Source: Streptomyces tagetis (lineage in GTDB: Bacteria; Actinomycetota; Actinomycetes; Streptomycetales; Streptomycetaceae). Taken from it: a DNA stretch of 64,000 nt. Of this stretch, positions 25,207-35,104 are shown in pieces (the first letter of the stretch is position 1; every line of letters begins with the position of its first letter). Where the stretch lies: the NCBI RefSeq assembly GCF_018069565.1, contig NZ_JAGPNL010000002.1:848598-912597 (forward strand). The letters run 5' to 3'. The notes under the pieces are model-generated. The model did not search any database and had not been told where the DNA came from. It saw nothing but the letters and a program-made list of their open reading frames with translations. A program made the position numbers and the translations under genes.

Positions 25207-26499
25207 CTAGTCGTCGGTGTTCTCGCGGACGCGGTCGTTCAGGGCGGTGAGGTCGACGTGGTGGACGCTGGGTCCGTCGAGGGTGAGGTCGAGGGCGTGG
25301 GCGGCGGCGCTGCCCATGGCGGAGCAGGGGCCCATCACGCGGACGCTGGAGAGGGCGGCGGCGTCGCCGTCGACGCAGCGGCCGGCGGCGACGAGGTTGT
25401 GGGCGTGGGGGGAGAGCATGCTGCGCAGGGGGATGTGGTGGACGTGGTCGGGGCCGAAGGTCTCCCAGACGTAGCCTTCGACGCGGTCGTGGAGTTCGAC
25501 GGGCCATGAGGTGCGGGCGATGGTGTCCTCGAAGCGGGTCTGGTCGCGGACCTCGTCGAGGGTGAGCTGGTGGACGGCGGCGAGCCAGCGGGTCTGGCGG
25601 CGGCCGGGGAATCCGTAGGCGCGGACGCGGGCGTTCTTGAACGCGGCGGGGAACTCGCGGCGCAGGAAGGAGACGACGCGGTCGGCCTGGGCGCGGCCCT
25701 GGAGCTGGGCGGTGGTGGCCTCGACGGGGGTCAGGGGCGCTTCGACGTGGGTCATGTTCATCACGGCGGTGTTGCGGCCGGGGAAGAAGAAGGCGAGTCC
25801 GTCGCGGCGGACGAGACCGTACTGGGATGCCTTCTCGTCGACGCGGGCGACGAGTTCGGCGGGTTCGGGGCGGGCGGTCTCGTCCAGGCCCTCCAGGCGT
25901 ATCTGCTGGGAGCCCCAGACGGTGCGGTCGGGGACGCGGCAGGGCAGGCCCGCCTCCCAGGCGAGGGCGGCGTCGCCGGTGGCGTCGACGACGCCGCGGG
26001 CGGTGACGGCGACGGGGCCGTAGCGGGTGGCGAGGTCGACGCGTTCGATGACGCCGCCGTCGAGGGCGACGCCGTTGACGCTGGCGCCGAGGACGGTGCG
26101 GATGCCGAGGGCCTCGACGGTGTTCTCGAACCAGCGGCCCAGGGCGACTTCGTCGTAGGTGACGGTCTGGGTGTGGGTGCGGTTGTAGTGGATGTCGCCG
26201 GTCTTCTCCAGGGCGGGGAAGATCTCGTCGAAGATGCCGTGGGTGAGCTGGCGGTAGTCGGGGGCGTTGCCGTAGACGCCGCAGAACAGGCCGATCATGG
26301 AGTTGACGCACTGGCCGCCGAGGACGGGCAGGGCGTCGACGAGGACGACGTCGCGGCCCAGGCGGCGGGCCTGGATGGCGGCCGAGAGGCCGGCGATGCC
26401 GGCGCCGACGACGAGGATGTCGGCATCGAGGCGTTCGGTGGGGGTGTCCTGGGGCTTGGTGACCGTGTGGACGACGAGGTCGGTCAGGGCGTGGGGCAT
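25207..26499 (-). CDS. FAD-dependent oxidoreductase (PF12831 type)
   Basis: A 430-residue flavoprotein with the dinucleotide fingerprint ILVVGAGIAGLSAAIQARRLG at about residue 28, LPVLGGQCVNSMIGLFCG, and the GVVDATGDAALAWEAGLP motif typical of the FAD_oxidored family. The C-terminal GRCVDGDAAALSSVRVMGPC segment closes the FAD site. Members oxidise carbon-hydroxyl or carbon-carbon bonds of small acids, but substrates are mostly unknown. It is flanked by the IlvD/Edd dehydratase and aconitase X genes on the same strand. It may perform an initial or intermediate oxidation in the acid catabolic route (inference). Confidence 0.88.
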   Translation of the reverse strand: MPHALTDLVVHTVTKPQDTPTERLDADILVVGAGIAGLSAAIQARRLGRDVVLVDALPVLGGQCVNSMIGLFCGVYGNAPDYRQLTHGIFDEIFPALEKTGDIHYNRTHTQTVTYDEVALGRWFENTVEALGIRTVLGASVNGVALDGGVIERVDLATRYGPVAVTARGVVDATGDAALAWEAGLPCRVPDRTVWGSQQIRLEGLDETARPEPAELVARVDEKASQYGLVRRDGLAFFFPGRNTAVMNMTHVEAPLTPVEATTAQLQGRAQADRVVSFLRREFPAAFKNARVRAYGFPGRRQTRWLAAVHQLTLDEVRDQTRFEDTIARTSWPVELHDRVEGYVWETFGPDHVHHIPLRSMLSPHAHNLVAAGRCVDGDAAALSSVRVMGPCSAMGSAAAHALDLTLDGPSVHHVDLTALNDRVRENTDD

Positions 26500-26529
26500 G
26501 GTGGTGGTCTCTTCCAGCAGGGTGGTGGG

Positions 26530-28233
26530 TCAGTCGGCGGCGGTCCGGCGCAGCGTCGCGCCGCGGTCGAGTGGTTCGACCGCGCCGCTGTAGACGCCGA
26601 GCCAGGAGCCGGGGCGGGCCGGCCAGGTCTGCGGCGGGCGGGTCTGGGCCCAGGTGCGCAGGCGGTGGTCGCGTTCGCTGTCGTCGATGAGGAGGTCGGC
26701 GCTGCGGCGGGCGACGTCGATGGCGATGAGGTCGCCGTCGCGGACGATGCCGAGCGGTCCGGGTACGGCGCCTTCGGGGGAGATCTCGCCGACGACGATG
26801 CCCTTGTTGACGAGGCCGGAGAGCTGCCCGTCGGTGACGAAGGCGACCTGTTCGCTCAGTCCGGCGGCGTGCAGGGCGAAGACGACGCTGGAGGCCATGC
26901 CCATGCCGGGGGTGCCGGTGACGCCGAGTCCGCGCAGGACCAGGACCTCGCCGGGCCGGACCTCGCCGCGTTCGATGGCCTCGGTGGCCTGGGGCGCGGA
27001 CTCGTGGACACGGGCCGGGCCGGTGAAGGTGCGGGCCCGGTCCTCGGTCACCGACAGTTTCACGATGCCGGAGTCGGGGCAGAGGCTGCCGCGCATGACG
27101 ACGATGGTGGACTGGGCGCGCAGCGGCTCGGCGTGGATGACGGCGTCGTCGACGGGGGCCTGGTCGAGGGCGTCGCCCAGCAGGGCGCCGGTGACGGTGA
27201 GGGCGGTGCGGTCGATCCTGTCGCCGAGCCGGCGGAGCACGGCGCGGGTGCCGCCGGCGGCGTCGAACGCGTCGATGGTGGTGGGGCCGTTGGGCTGGAT
27301 GGCGGTGATCGGCCCGCTGTCGTGTCCGATCTCCTCGAAGAGGCGGTGGACATCGATGTCGTGCGGGGTCTCGGCGGCGATGGCCTCCAGGTGCTTGACC
27401 GCGTTGAGGGAGCCGCTGACCGCGATGACGGCGGTGACCGCGTTGCGGAAGGCGGCCGGGGTCATCACCCGGCTCGGCCGCAGGTCCGCCGCGATGGCGG
27501 CGATGACGGCCGGGCCCGCGGCCTCGGCCGCCTGCCACATGGTGTCGCTGTTGGCCCGGGTGGGGGTGGTGCCGGGGCCGGTCATGCCGAGGGCCTCGGC
27601 GACGATGTGCATGGTGTTGGCGGTGCCCATGCCCTGGCAGACGCCGGGGCCGGTGATGGCCCGGTCGGACATCTGGCACAGGTCGTCGAAGGTGATGGCG
27701 CCGGCGGCGAGTCTGCCCGCGTCGACGAAGACTTCCTCGATGTCCACGCGGCGGCCGTCGTCCAGGGTCCCGCAGCTCTGGTAGCCGCAGGCGACGATCA
27801 CGGTGGGCACGTCGGTGCGGGCGGCGGCCATGAGCTGGCCGGGAGTGGTCTTGTCGCACGAGGCCAGGCAGATCATCCCGTCGAGCATGGCGCCCTCGAC
27901 GACGGCCTCGATGTCGTAGGAGACCAGATCGCGGCCGGAGAGCACATAGCCGCCGCCGCGTCCGGCGGCCATCACGAAGTCGGTCGGCGCGACGGTGCGG
28001 ATCTCGAACCCCAGCCCGCCGGCCGCGTACACCGAGGCCCGGACGGTCTCGGCGATCGCGTCCAGGTGGGCGAAGCACGGGGCCAGCCCGGAGGAGGAGT
28101 TGACGATGGCGATCTTGGGCCGGCGGATCTCCTCGTCGTCGTACCCCAGCGCCTTCCACTGCGTACGCGTCGTCGCCCAGCGGGAGGACCCGATCGGATG
28201 GTTGCTCCGCGGCTCGGTGGACAATTCGCTCAC
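26530..28233 (-). CDS. IlvD/Edd-family dehydratase
   Basis: A 567-residue [Fe-S]-dependent dehydratase. Cluster ligands are Cys53 (GLAPCFAHL), Cys126 (ASCDKTTPG) and Cys199 (GVCQGMGTANTM), as in dihydroxy-acid and sugar-acid dehydratases. FVTDGQLSG and the late GVTGTPGMGMAS region also fit. Family members dehydrate 2,3-dihydroxy acids to 2-keto-3-deoxy acids. With the HpcH/HpaI aldolase and aldehyde dehydrogenase of this locus, a sugar-acid route (dehydration, aldol cleavage to pyruvate plus aldehyde, oxidation) is plausible. A housekeeping role in branched-chain synthesis is unlikely because of the surroundings. Confidence 0.9.
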   Translation of the reverse strand: MSELSTEPRSNHPIGSSRWATTRTQWKALGYDDEEIRRPKIAIVNSSSGLAPCFAHLDAIAETVRASVYAAGGLGFEIRTVAPTDFVMAAGRGGGYVLSGRDLVSYDIEAVVEGAMLDGMICLASCDKTTPGQLMAAARTDVPTVIVACGYQSCGTLDDGRRVDIEEVFVDAGRLAAGAITFDDLCQMSDRAITGPGVCQGMGTANTMHIVAEALGMTGPGTTPTRANSDTMWQAAEAAGPAVIAAIAADLRPSRVMTPAAFRNAVTAVIAVSGSLNAVKHLEAIAAETPHDIDVHRLFEEIGHDSGPITAIQPNGPTTIDAFDAAGGTRAVLRRLGDRIDRTALTVTGALLGDALDQAPVDDAVIHAEPLRAQSTIVVMRGSLCPDSGIVKLSVTEDRARTFTGPARVHESAPQATEAIERGEVRPGEVLVLRGLGVTGTPGMGMASSVVFALHAAGLSEQVAFVTDGQLSGLVNKGIVVGEISPEGAVPGPLGIVRDGDLIAIDVARRSADLLIDDSERDHRLRTWAQTRPPQTWPARPGSWLGVYSGAVEPLDRGATLRRTAAD

Positions 28234-28440
28234 TCTTCCTCGTTCTCGGCGGCTCGGTGGCCAAGGCCGCCCCGGGGCGGGGCGGTGGGCCCGGTCCGCC
28301 GTGTGCCACGGCGGCGGCCGGACCGGCCGTGGGCCCGGATCTGGTGCGTGTGCCGTGTCCTCGTCGACGACGGCCGGTGTGCTCGGCGGGGGCCGGCGGT
28401 CCCGGGGCCCGGTGTGGGGCGGGCGGCCGGTGCCGGCGGG

Positions 28441-29400
28441 TCAGGGGGCGGGGCGGTCCTCGGTCTTGGGGCGGGGGATGGCGGTGGCGGCGGCGGACAG
28501 GGCCTCGCGGAACCACTGGTGGGCGGGGTCGTCGTCGAACCGCTCGTGCCACCACAGGTGTTCCTCGATGGTGCGGTGTTCGCAGGGGACGGGGAGGATA
28601 CGGACGGGCAGGCCCTGGGCGAGGTGGTGCTCGGCCAGCCGGCGCTGGACGAGGGCGATGCGGTCGGTGCCCGCCACCAGCAGGGGGACCAGGACGTAGC
28701 TCTCGACGCGGACGGCGACGTGGGGCCGGATGCCGATCCGGTCCAGGAAGCGGGTGGCGGGGGCGTCGGAGACCGAGGCGCCGCCGCGGTGGTAGGGCAG
28801 GACCCAGGAGCGGGCGGCGAGGTCCTCGCGGCCGGGCCGGTCGGGGATGTCGGTGCCGGCGTCGACGAGGCAGACCCATTCGTCGGTGAACAGGGGCCGG
28901 GAACGGACCTCGGAGACCTGGAGCTGGCGGACGGGGGGCGCGATGACGGCGTCCATGACCTTCACCGACCGGCTGACGTGGGTGGTCATCGTCTCCCGGA
29001 CGGTGGTCAGGTGCAGGCGGGCCCGGGGCGTCTGCGCGGCCAGACGCCGGGCGAGGGGGTTGCCGATGACGAAGGCGGCGTAGTCCGCGACCAGGACGCT
29101 GAATTCACGTTCGGTGGAGAGCGGGTCGAAACCGCTGGTGGTGGCGAAGAGCTGTTCCAGGGCGATGTGGACCGGTTCGACCTGGGCGGCGAGCTGGGTG
29201 CCCAGCAGGGTCAGCTCGTAGCCGTCCAGGGTGCGGGTGAGCAGGTCGTCGCCGAAGTGCCGGCGCAGCCTTTTCAGTGCCGCGCTGGCCGCGGGCTGGG
29301 TCACGCCGATCCGCTGCGCGGCCCGCGTCACATTGCGTTCGGCGAGCAGTTCGCGGAGGAAGACGACGAGGTTGAGGTCGAGGTCGGCCAGCGGCGACAT
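28441..29400 (-). CDS. LysR-family transcriptional regulator
   Basis: A 319-residue LTTR. The N-terminal HTH reads LNLVVFLRELLAERNVTRAA and continues through VTQPAASAALKRLRRHFGD, in the NodD-like branch; the remainder is a periplasmic-binding-like effector domain. It is embedded in the catabolic operon between the aldehyde dehydrogenase and IlvD/Edd genes and is the natural candidate to sense a pathway acid and control the divergent promoters at 37351-37604. The ATG at 29400 was chosen; a start at about 29451 would add 17 residues. Confidence 0.9.
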   Translation of the reverse strand: MSPLADLDLNLVVFLRELLAERNVTRAAQRIGVTQPAASAALKRLRRHFGDDLLTRTLDGYELTLLGTQLAAQVEPVHIALEQLFATTSGFDPLSTEREFSVLVADYAAFVIGNPLARRLAAQTPRARLHLTTVRETMTTHVSRSVKVMDAVIAPPVRQLQVSEVRSRPLFTDEWVCLVDAGTDIPDRPGREDLAARSWVLPYHRGGASVSDAPATRFLDRIGIRPHVAVRVESYVLVPLLVAGTDRIALVQRRLAEHHLAQGLPVRILPVPCEHRTIEEHLWWHERFDDDPAHQWFREALSAAATAIPRPKTEDRPAP

Positions 29401-29561
29401 GGCGGTGCGTGCTCCCGGGATCGGCTCAGCGGCCGTACGCGAGTCCGCCATGGGCGCCTTGTGCCCAGCCGCGACGGGCCGGAGAGGCCCGCTTCGGCGG
29501 ATGTTATCCCTGGTGCGGATGGTTTCCGCGGTGTTGTGAGGTCCGTCCCGTCCGGCCGCCA

Positions 29562-31037
29562 TCACAGACTCCCGTCGAACGAGATCGTCTTGGTCTGGGT
29601 GTATTCCTCCACCGCGTCGAGGCCGAGGGTGCGGCCGAAGCCGGAGTTCTTGTAGCCGCCGAAGGGGGCTCCGATGACGCCGGCGGAGCCGACGGTGTTG
29701 ACGTGGACGTGGCCGGCCTGGACCGCCCGGCTCACCCGCACCGCGCGCCCCACGTCCCGCGTCCACACGGAGGCGGCGAGCCCGTAGGGGGTGTCGTTGG
29801 CGACGTCGACGGCCTCGCTCTCGCCGTCGACGGGGATGACCGCGAGGACGGGCCCGAAGATCTCCTCCTGGGCGATGCGCATGGCGGGGTCGACGTGGTC
29901 GAAGAGGGTGGGCCGCACGAAGTGCCCGCCGGCCGGGACACCGTCGGGCCGGCCGGCGCCCCCGGTGACCAGGCGGGCGCCCTCCTCGACACCGGCCTCG
30001 ATGTAGCCGCGCACCCGCTCCAGTTGGCGGGCGCTGATGAGGGGCCCCATGTCGGCGGCCTGGTCCCAGGTGCCGATACGGATCTGCTCGAAGGCCCGGG
30101 TGAGGCGTTCGACCAGCTCGGCGTGGACCGCCCGCTCGACGACGACGCGGGAGCCGGCGACACAGATCTGGCCGGTGTTGAAGGTGATGCTCTTGACCAG
30201 ATGCGGCAGAGCCGCCTCCAGGTCGGCGTCGGCGAAGACGACCTGGGGCGTCTTGCCGCCCAGTTCGAGATGGAGGGGGGTGATGTTGCGCGCGCAGGCG
30301 GCCATCACCGACCGCCCGGTCTGCGGGGAGCCGGTGAAGCTCATCCGCCCGATGCCCGCGTGGCCGGCGAGCGCCGCCCCGGCCTCCGCCCCGTACCCGG
30401 TGACGACGTTGACGACACCGGGCGGTATCCCGGCCTCCAGGGCGAGCCGGGCCAGCAGCAGCGGGGCCAGCGGCGCCTCCTCGGACGGCTTGACGACGAT
30501 CGTGTTGCCGGCGCCGATCGCGGGCGCCACGTCGTTGACGAACGCCGAGGCGGGCGCGTTCCACGGGATGATCGAGCCGACCACCCCGTAGGGCTCGCGG
30601 ACGGTCAGCGCGAGCGTCGTCTGCGACCGGGTGGGCAGCGACCGCCCGTGCACCTTGTCGACGAGCCCGGCGAAGTACCGGATGGACGCGCCCAGCGCGG
30701 GCGGCGCCCCGGCCGGGCGGCCCACGTCGAGGCGTTCGAGCGCGTCCACGTCGGCCCCCCGCGCCTCGACCAGGTCGGCCCAGGCACGCAGGAGGTCGGC
30801 GCGGGTGGCCGGGCTCAGCCCGCGCCAGGAGGCCAGGGCGTCCGCGGCGGCGCCGACGGCCACATCGACGTCGCCGGCCCGGCCCCGGGCGACGGCGGCC
30901 AGCACCCCGCCCGAGGCCGGGTCACGGACCTCGATGGTGTCCCGGCCGGCCGCCGGCCGCCAGGTCCCGCCGGCCAGGAGGGTGCCCCGGGTCAGGGCGT
31001 CGGCCAGGATGTCGCCCGCGGCGATGCGCTCCAGCAT
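29562..31037 (-). CDS. NAD(P)+-dependent aldehyde dehydrogenase
   Basis: A 491-residue ALDH-superfamily enzyme with the active-site glutamate motif LELGGKTPQVVFADADL, the nucleophile Cys in FNTGQICVAGSR, and the cofactor loop FTGSPQTGRSVMAA. EEIFGPVLAVIPVD and PFGGYKNSGFGRTLG are standard. The function is oxidation of an aldehyde to the acid with NAD(P)+. It likely handles the aldehyde released by the aldolase encoded at 37605-38399 or a semialdehyde intermediate. The ATG has an AAAGGAG ribosome-binding site. It lies 125 bases downstream of the solute-binding protein gene. Confidence 0.92.
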   Translation of the reverse strand: MLERIAAGDILADALTRGTLLAGGTWRPAAGRDTIEVRDPASGGVLAAVARGRAGDVDVAVGAAADALASWRGLSPATRADLLRAWADLVEARGADVDALERLDVGRPAGAPPALGASIRYFAGLVDKVHGRSLPTRSQTTLALTVREPYGVVGSIIPWNAPASAFVNDVAPAIGAGNTIVVKPSEEAPLAPLLLARLALEAGIPPGVVNVVTGYGAEAGAALAGHAGIGRMSFTGSPQTGRSVMAACARNITPLHLELGGKTPQVVFADADLEAALPHLVKSITFNTGQICVAGSRVVVERAVHAELVERLTRAFEQIRIGTWDQAADMGPLISARQLERVRGYIEAGVEEGARLVTGGAGRPDGVPAGGHFVRPTLFDHVDPAMRIAQEEIFGPVLAVIPVDGESEAVDVANDTPYGLAASVWTRDVGRAVRVSRAVQAGHVHVNTVGSAGVIGAPFGGYKNSGFGRTLGLDAVEEYTQTKTISFDGSL

Positions 31038-31162
31038 GTCGTCGTGCTCCTTTCCCCTCCGGTCGGCACTCCGGCGAGGTCGCTGCGTCGGTTCGGGTGG
31101 ATGAATACCGCGGATACCGCGGATAGACCGCGGATACGGCGGGTGCTGCCGGGTCTGCGTCG

Positions 31163-32797
31163 TCAGCCGACGGTGACGTCGTCGAGGATGAGGTGGTTGA
31201 CCGGGTTGACCCGGAAGCCCTTGACGTGGTCGGCCATGGCGAACCGGTTGATCTGGGTGTAGATCCCGGTCGTCCACGACGCCTCCAGCAGCGCCCGGTT
31301 GAACTGGTCGTTGGCCGCCTTCTGCTGGTCGTCGGTGATGGCCTGCTGCACCGCGGTCAGCGCCTTTTGGTAGTTCTCCGGGACGCCCTTGCCGAACCAC
31401 CAGTAGTTGCCCTCACCGCCGCTGAAGCCGCGGTTGGTGGCCAGACTGGCCGGGCTGCGGAACGGGTTGACGGTGATGAACATCGCCGTCTGCACCTTGC
31501 CGGCCCGCAACTGGGTGGCGAAGTTGGCGCTGTCGACGTTCTGCAGCCTGAGGTCGAACCCGGCCGCGGCCAGGTCGGCCTGCACGATGGTCAGCCCCTG
31601 GGAGACACCGGGGGAGGGCTGCACGACCGCGGTCGCGCTCTTGGTGGAACACGAGGCGGCGATACCGGACTTGGCCGCCGCCGCGTCGAAGCCGACCTCG
31701 TCCATCAGCGACGCGTCGTACGCCGGCGAGGACGGCGGGAACGGGCCGGGGACCGTGGTGCCGGTCTTGCCCTGGACCGCCTGGAGGATCTTGTCGCGGT
31801 CGACGGCACGCATGACCGCGCGGCGGCAGTCGGCGTCGTCGAAGGGCGCCTTGGTCGGGTTGAGGTAGAAGAGCATGGTGGCGGCCGACTCGGAGCCGTC
31901 GATGAGCTGGTAACGGCCCTTGAGCTGCTGGTCGTAGCGCAGCTCCTGGAAGGCGGTGCCGTCCACGTCACCGGACTGCAAGGCGGCCACCAGGCTGTCC
32001 TGGTCGTTGAAGAACTGGTAGACGACCTTCTTCACGCTCACCTTGGCGGCGTCGTAGTAGTCCGGGTTCGCCTTGAGGACCATCCGGTCGCCGGGCTGGT
32101 AGGAGTCGAGCAGGTAGGGGCCCGAGCCGGCCGGCTGCGTCTTGAGCTTCTCCGGGTCGTTGCCGCCGGACTTCACGACCGGGAAGTAGAACATCCAGTC
32201 CAGGACCCGGTCCTCGCCGGTGGGCTCCTTGAAGGTGACCTTGACCGAGTGGTCGTCGACGGCCTGCGCGGAGTCGATGAACGAGGAGACCCCGCCCACC
32301 GTCAGCGCCGTCTTGGGATCGGTCGCCCGCTTGACGCCCTCGACCACGTCCGCCGCGGTCAGGGGAGTCTTGTCCCCGAACGTCGTCTCGCGCAGGGTGA
32401 TGGTGACCGATCTTCGGTCCGGCGCCATCGTCCACTCGGTGGCCACGTCCGGCTTCGGCGTCAGGTCCTTGTCGTACTCGATCAGGTTCGAGTAGAGCGT
32501 GCCGGCGATGATGTTGTTCTCCGGCGCCCCGTTGTACGGGTCGAAGTCCGCGAACTGCATGCCGACACCGAGGGTGAGGGTGCTCCGACCGCCGCCGGCG
32601 GAATCCCCGCCGGAGCCGCCGGAGCCGCCGCAGGCACTGAGGCCCGTGGCCAGGGCGACCACGGCCGAGACGGCCGTCAGCGCCCGGACGGGACGACGGC
32701 CCCGGCCGCCCGGAACGCCGCGCCCGGTCCCGGAACGGAAAACAGTGGAAGTGCTGGAAGTGCTGGAAGTGCTGGGAGTGCTGGGAGTGCTGACCAT
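31163..32797 (-). CDS. ABC transporter solute-binding lipoprotein, family 5
   Basis: A 544-residue extracytoplasmic binding protein of the peptide/opine/nickel class (SBP_bac_5). A hydrophobic signal (RALTAVSAVVALATGLSAC) ends in the lipobox LSAC, so it is lipid-anchored. The family pattern VATEWTMAPDRRSVTITLRE and GTGPYLLDSY-like GSGPYLLDSYQPGDRMVLKAN is clear. The 25 residues before the signal contain Ser/Thr repeats encoded by a 9-bp tandem repeat at 32751-32795. It is first in import with the permease and ATPase genes downstream in the numbering (upstream in transcription). The ligand is unknown; despite the family name it need not be a peptide. Confidence 0.9.
   Translation of the reverse strand: MVSTPSTPSTSSTSSTSTVFRSGTGRGVPGGRGRRPVRALTAVSAVVALATGLSACGGSGGSGGDSAGGGRSTLTLGVGMQFADFDPYNGAPENNIIAGTLYSNLIEYDKDLTPKPDVATEWTMAPDRRSVTITLRETTFGDKTPLTAADVVEGVKRATDPKTALTVGGVSSFIDSAQAVDDHSVKVTFKEPTGEDRVLDWMFYFPVVKSGGNDPEKLKTQPAGSGPYLLDSYQPGDRMVLKANPDYYDAAKVSVKKVVYQFFNDQDSLVAALQSGDVDGTAFQELRYDQQLKGRYQLIDGSESAATMLFYLNPTKAPFDDADCRRAVMRAVDRDKILQAVQGKTGTTVPGPFPPSSPAYDASLMDEVGFDAAAAKSGIAASCSTKSATAVVQPSPGVSQGLTIVQADLAAAGFDLRLQNVDSANFATQLRAGKVQTAMFITVNPFRSPASLATNRGFSGGEGNYWWFGKGVPENYQKALTAVQQAITDDQQKAANDQFNRALLEASWTTGIYTQINRFAMADHVKGFRVNPVNHLILDDVTVG
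32751..32795. repeat. 9-bp tandem repeat at binding-protein N-terminus
   Basis: Five copies of GTGCTGGAA/GTGCTGGGA encode the STPSTSSTSS-like start of the lipoprotein. A separate repeat of GGAGGGCCA units occurs in the adjacent intergenic stretch at about 32940-32975. Confidence 0.75.
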
Positions 32798-33020
32798 GGT
32801 GCTGTGACTCCGATCTCTCTGAACTCGCGCCCGTCCCCGTGACCCGGGGAAACAGGGTGCGTAGTGCCGGGCCGGCACCCCCGCACGGGCGGGGGACCGG
32901 CAACTGCGGTGGTGGAGCGGTGAAGCAGCCGAACGGTGAAGCAGGAGGGCCAGGAGGGCCAGGAGGAACAGGGGGAAACAGGGGAGGTGCCAGGGAACAG
33001 GGCCCGCGAAGCGGGCGGGT

Positions 33021-33968
33021 TCAGCGGAGCCGGATACGGGGGTCCAGGACGGCGTAGAGCAGGTCCACCACCAGGCTCAGCAGCAGGAACACCACCGTGA
33101 TGAACATGATCGAGCCCTGGAGCGAGGCGTAGTCGCGGCCGTTGACCGAGGTGAACATCAGCTTGCCCACGCCGGGATAGTTGAACAGGACCTCCATGAC
33201 GACGGCTCCGCCGATCAGGGAACCCAGTTGCAGCGCCCCCACCGTCAGCGACGGCAGCATCGAGTTGCGCGCCGCGTGCCGCACCACCACCCGGACCTCG
33301 GAGGCCCCCTTGGACCGCGCGGTGCGCACGTAGTCGCTCTGCATGGCCTCCGCCAGCGACGACGCCACGAACCGCGCCAGGACACCGCCGGAGTAGACAC
33401 CGAGCGCGAGCGCCGGAAGGAGACTGTTCTGCAGCGCCCCGGCCGGATCGTCGAAGAAGGCGACGTAACGGGAGGAGGCCGGCATCAGCTTCCAGCGGAC
33501 GCTGAACAGCAGGATCAGCAGCAGCCCGAGCCAGAACGGCGGGGTCGCCAGGCTCAGCGACAGGTACCCCTTGACCAGCCGCCCCGGCCAACTGCGCGGA
33601 GCCAGCGCCACCACCGTGCCCAGCGGCACCGCGACCAGCACCACCACGATCATCGCCAGCACGGCGAGCTGCACCGTGGCCGGGATCGCCGTCGCCAGCA
33701 GGGACGTCACCGAGTGCCCCGAGGTGATCGAGGTCCCCATGTCCCCCCTCACCACGTGCCCCAGCCAGGTGGCGAACTGCTCCCACACCGGACGGTCCAG
33801 CCCCAGACGCTGCCGGATCGCCTCGATCTCCTGATCGCTGGCGTTCACACCGCCCAGCACCGCCGCCGGGTCACCGGGCAGGGCGTAGACGAGCGCCCAC
33901 ACCGCCAGGGCGGCCATGACCACCACCGGGACGAGCTGCGCCAGCCGGCGCAGGACGAAGCCGATCAC
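33021..33968 (-). CDS. ABC transporter permease, DppB type
   Basis: A 315-residue inner-membrane permease beginning VIGFVLRRLAQLVPVVVMAAL, the standard N-terminal helix of DppB/OppB. The EAA loop is present as YVRTARSKGASEVRVVVRHAARNSMLP, and six helices are expected. The GTG start at 33968 overlaps the stop of the DppC-type gene as GTGA, so the two permeases are translationally coupled and should form a heterodimer. Confidence 0.92.
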   Translation of the reverse strand: MIGFVLRRLAQLVPVVVMAALAVWALVYALPGDPAAVLGGVNASDQEIEAIRQRLGLDRPVWEQFATWLGHVVRGDMGTSITSGHSVTSLLATAIPATVQLAVLAMIVVVLVAVPLGTVVALAPRSWPGRLVKGYLSLSLATPPFWLGLLLILLFSVRWKLMPASSRYVAFFDDPAGALQNSLLPALALGVYSGGVLARFVASSLAEAMQSDYVRTARSKGASEVRVVVRHAARNSMLPSLTVGALQLGSLIGGAVVMEVLFNYPGVGKLMFTSVNGRDYASLQGSIMFITVVFLLLSLVVDLLYAVLDPRIRLR

Positions 33969-35104
33969 CTGCGGCCCCCTCTCCCCGCACCGGAGTGCTC
34001 CACACCGAGCGCGATACGCACCCGTGCGCCGAGCCGGTCCAGGCAGAGCACGGTGACGATCAGCGCGATGCCGGGAGCGACGCCGTACCAGGGGTTCTGG
34101 TACAGGTAGGACTTCGCGGTCTGCATCATGGCGCCCCAGGAGGGTGTGGGGGGCTCGGGTCCGAGCCCCAGGAAGCCGAGGGCGGCGGAGACGACGACCG
34201 CGACCGCCGCGGTGATCACGAACTGCACGACGATGGGGCCCAGCACGTTCGGCAGGACCGTCCGCGCCATCGTGTCCGGACTGCGCGCGCCCATCGCCCG
34301 GGAGGCGACCACGAAGTCCTGTTCCCGCAGGGCCAGTACGCCGGCCCGGGTCACCCGGGCGAAGACCGGGACGAAGGCGACCCCGATGGCGATGACCAGG
34401 TTGAGCCCGGAGTTGCCGAGCACGGCGATGATGACGAGCGCGAGGACCACCTCGGGAAGGGCGAGCAGCACGTCCAGCACCCGCATCGCCACCGCGTCCG
34501 CGGGCCCGCGGAAATACCCGGCCACCAGCCCGATCACCACCCCGGCCACCATCGCGAACAGCGCCGCGCCGAAGGCCACCTGGAGACTGGACCGGGCCCC
34601 GACCAGGACGCGTACGGCATTGTCCCGGCCGAACTCGTCGGTGCCGAACCAGTGCGAGGCACTCGGCCCCTGGAGCACCGCGGAACTCTGCCGGGCGTAG
34701 TCCAGGTCCGCCACCAGCGGCAGGACGTACGAGCCGGCGGCGAGCAGGACCAGCAGGCCCAGCATCACGTGCACCCACCGGTCGTGGGCCAGCGTGGCCA
34801 GCACGCCCCGCACCGGCGGTTCCACCGCCCCCGGCGGCGCGGCGGACGCCCCGGAGGACACCTCCCGCCCGGCGGCGCCCTCGGCGCGTGCCTCCTGCCC
34901 GACGGCCATCCCCACGCTCACCTTCCCCTCGTACCTCTCCCCGGACCGTGGCTCGGACTTCTCCCCGGGCCTTGCCTGGGACTTCTCCCCGGGTCTTGGC
35001 CCGGATCTCTCCTCGGGCCTTGGCTGGGGCTTCTCCCCGGGCCTTGGCTCCGCGGCCCCCGAACCGCTCACGCTCTGCCGGGCGTCGCCCGCGGCGGCGC
35101 TCAC
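33965..35104 (-). CDS. ABC transporter permease, DppC type, with repeat-rich N-terminus
   Basis: A 379-residue permease whose core (from about residue 100) matches DppC: HWFGTDEFGRDNAVRVLVGARSSL, the EAA loop FVVASRAMGARSPDTMARTVLPN, and a conserved PSWGAMM end segment. The first 60 or so residues are a charged, disordered repeat (RPGEKSQ, RPGEKSE, RSGERYE and relatives) encoded by a degenerate 24-bp tandem repeat at about 34940-35055; DppC proteins normally have only a short cytoplasmic N-terminus. The GTG start overlaps the ATPase stop. The extension may be a recent expansion without function. Confidence 0.9.
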   Translation of the reverse strand: MSAAAGDARQSVSGSGAAEPRPGEKPQPRPEERSGPRPGEKSQARPGEKSEPRSGERYEGKVSVGMAVGQEARAEGAAGREVSSGASAAPPGAVEPPVRGVLATLAHDRWVHVMLGLLVLLAAGSYVLPLVADLDYARQSSAVLQGPSASHWFGTDEFGRDNAVRVLVGARSSLQVAFGAALFAMVAGVVIGLVAGYFRGPADAVAMRVLDVLLALPEVVLALVIIAVLGNSGLNLVIAIGVAFVPVFARVTRAGVLALREQDFVVASRAMGARSPDTMARTVLPNVLGPIVVQFVITAAVAVVVSAALGFLGLGPEPPTPSWGAMMQTAKSYLYQNPWYGVAPGIALIVTVLCLDRLGARVRIALGVEHSGAGRGGRR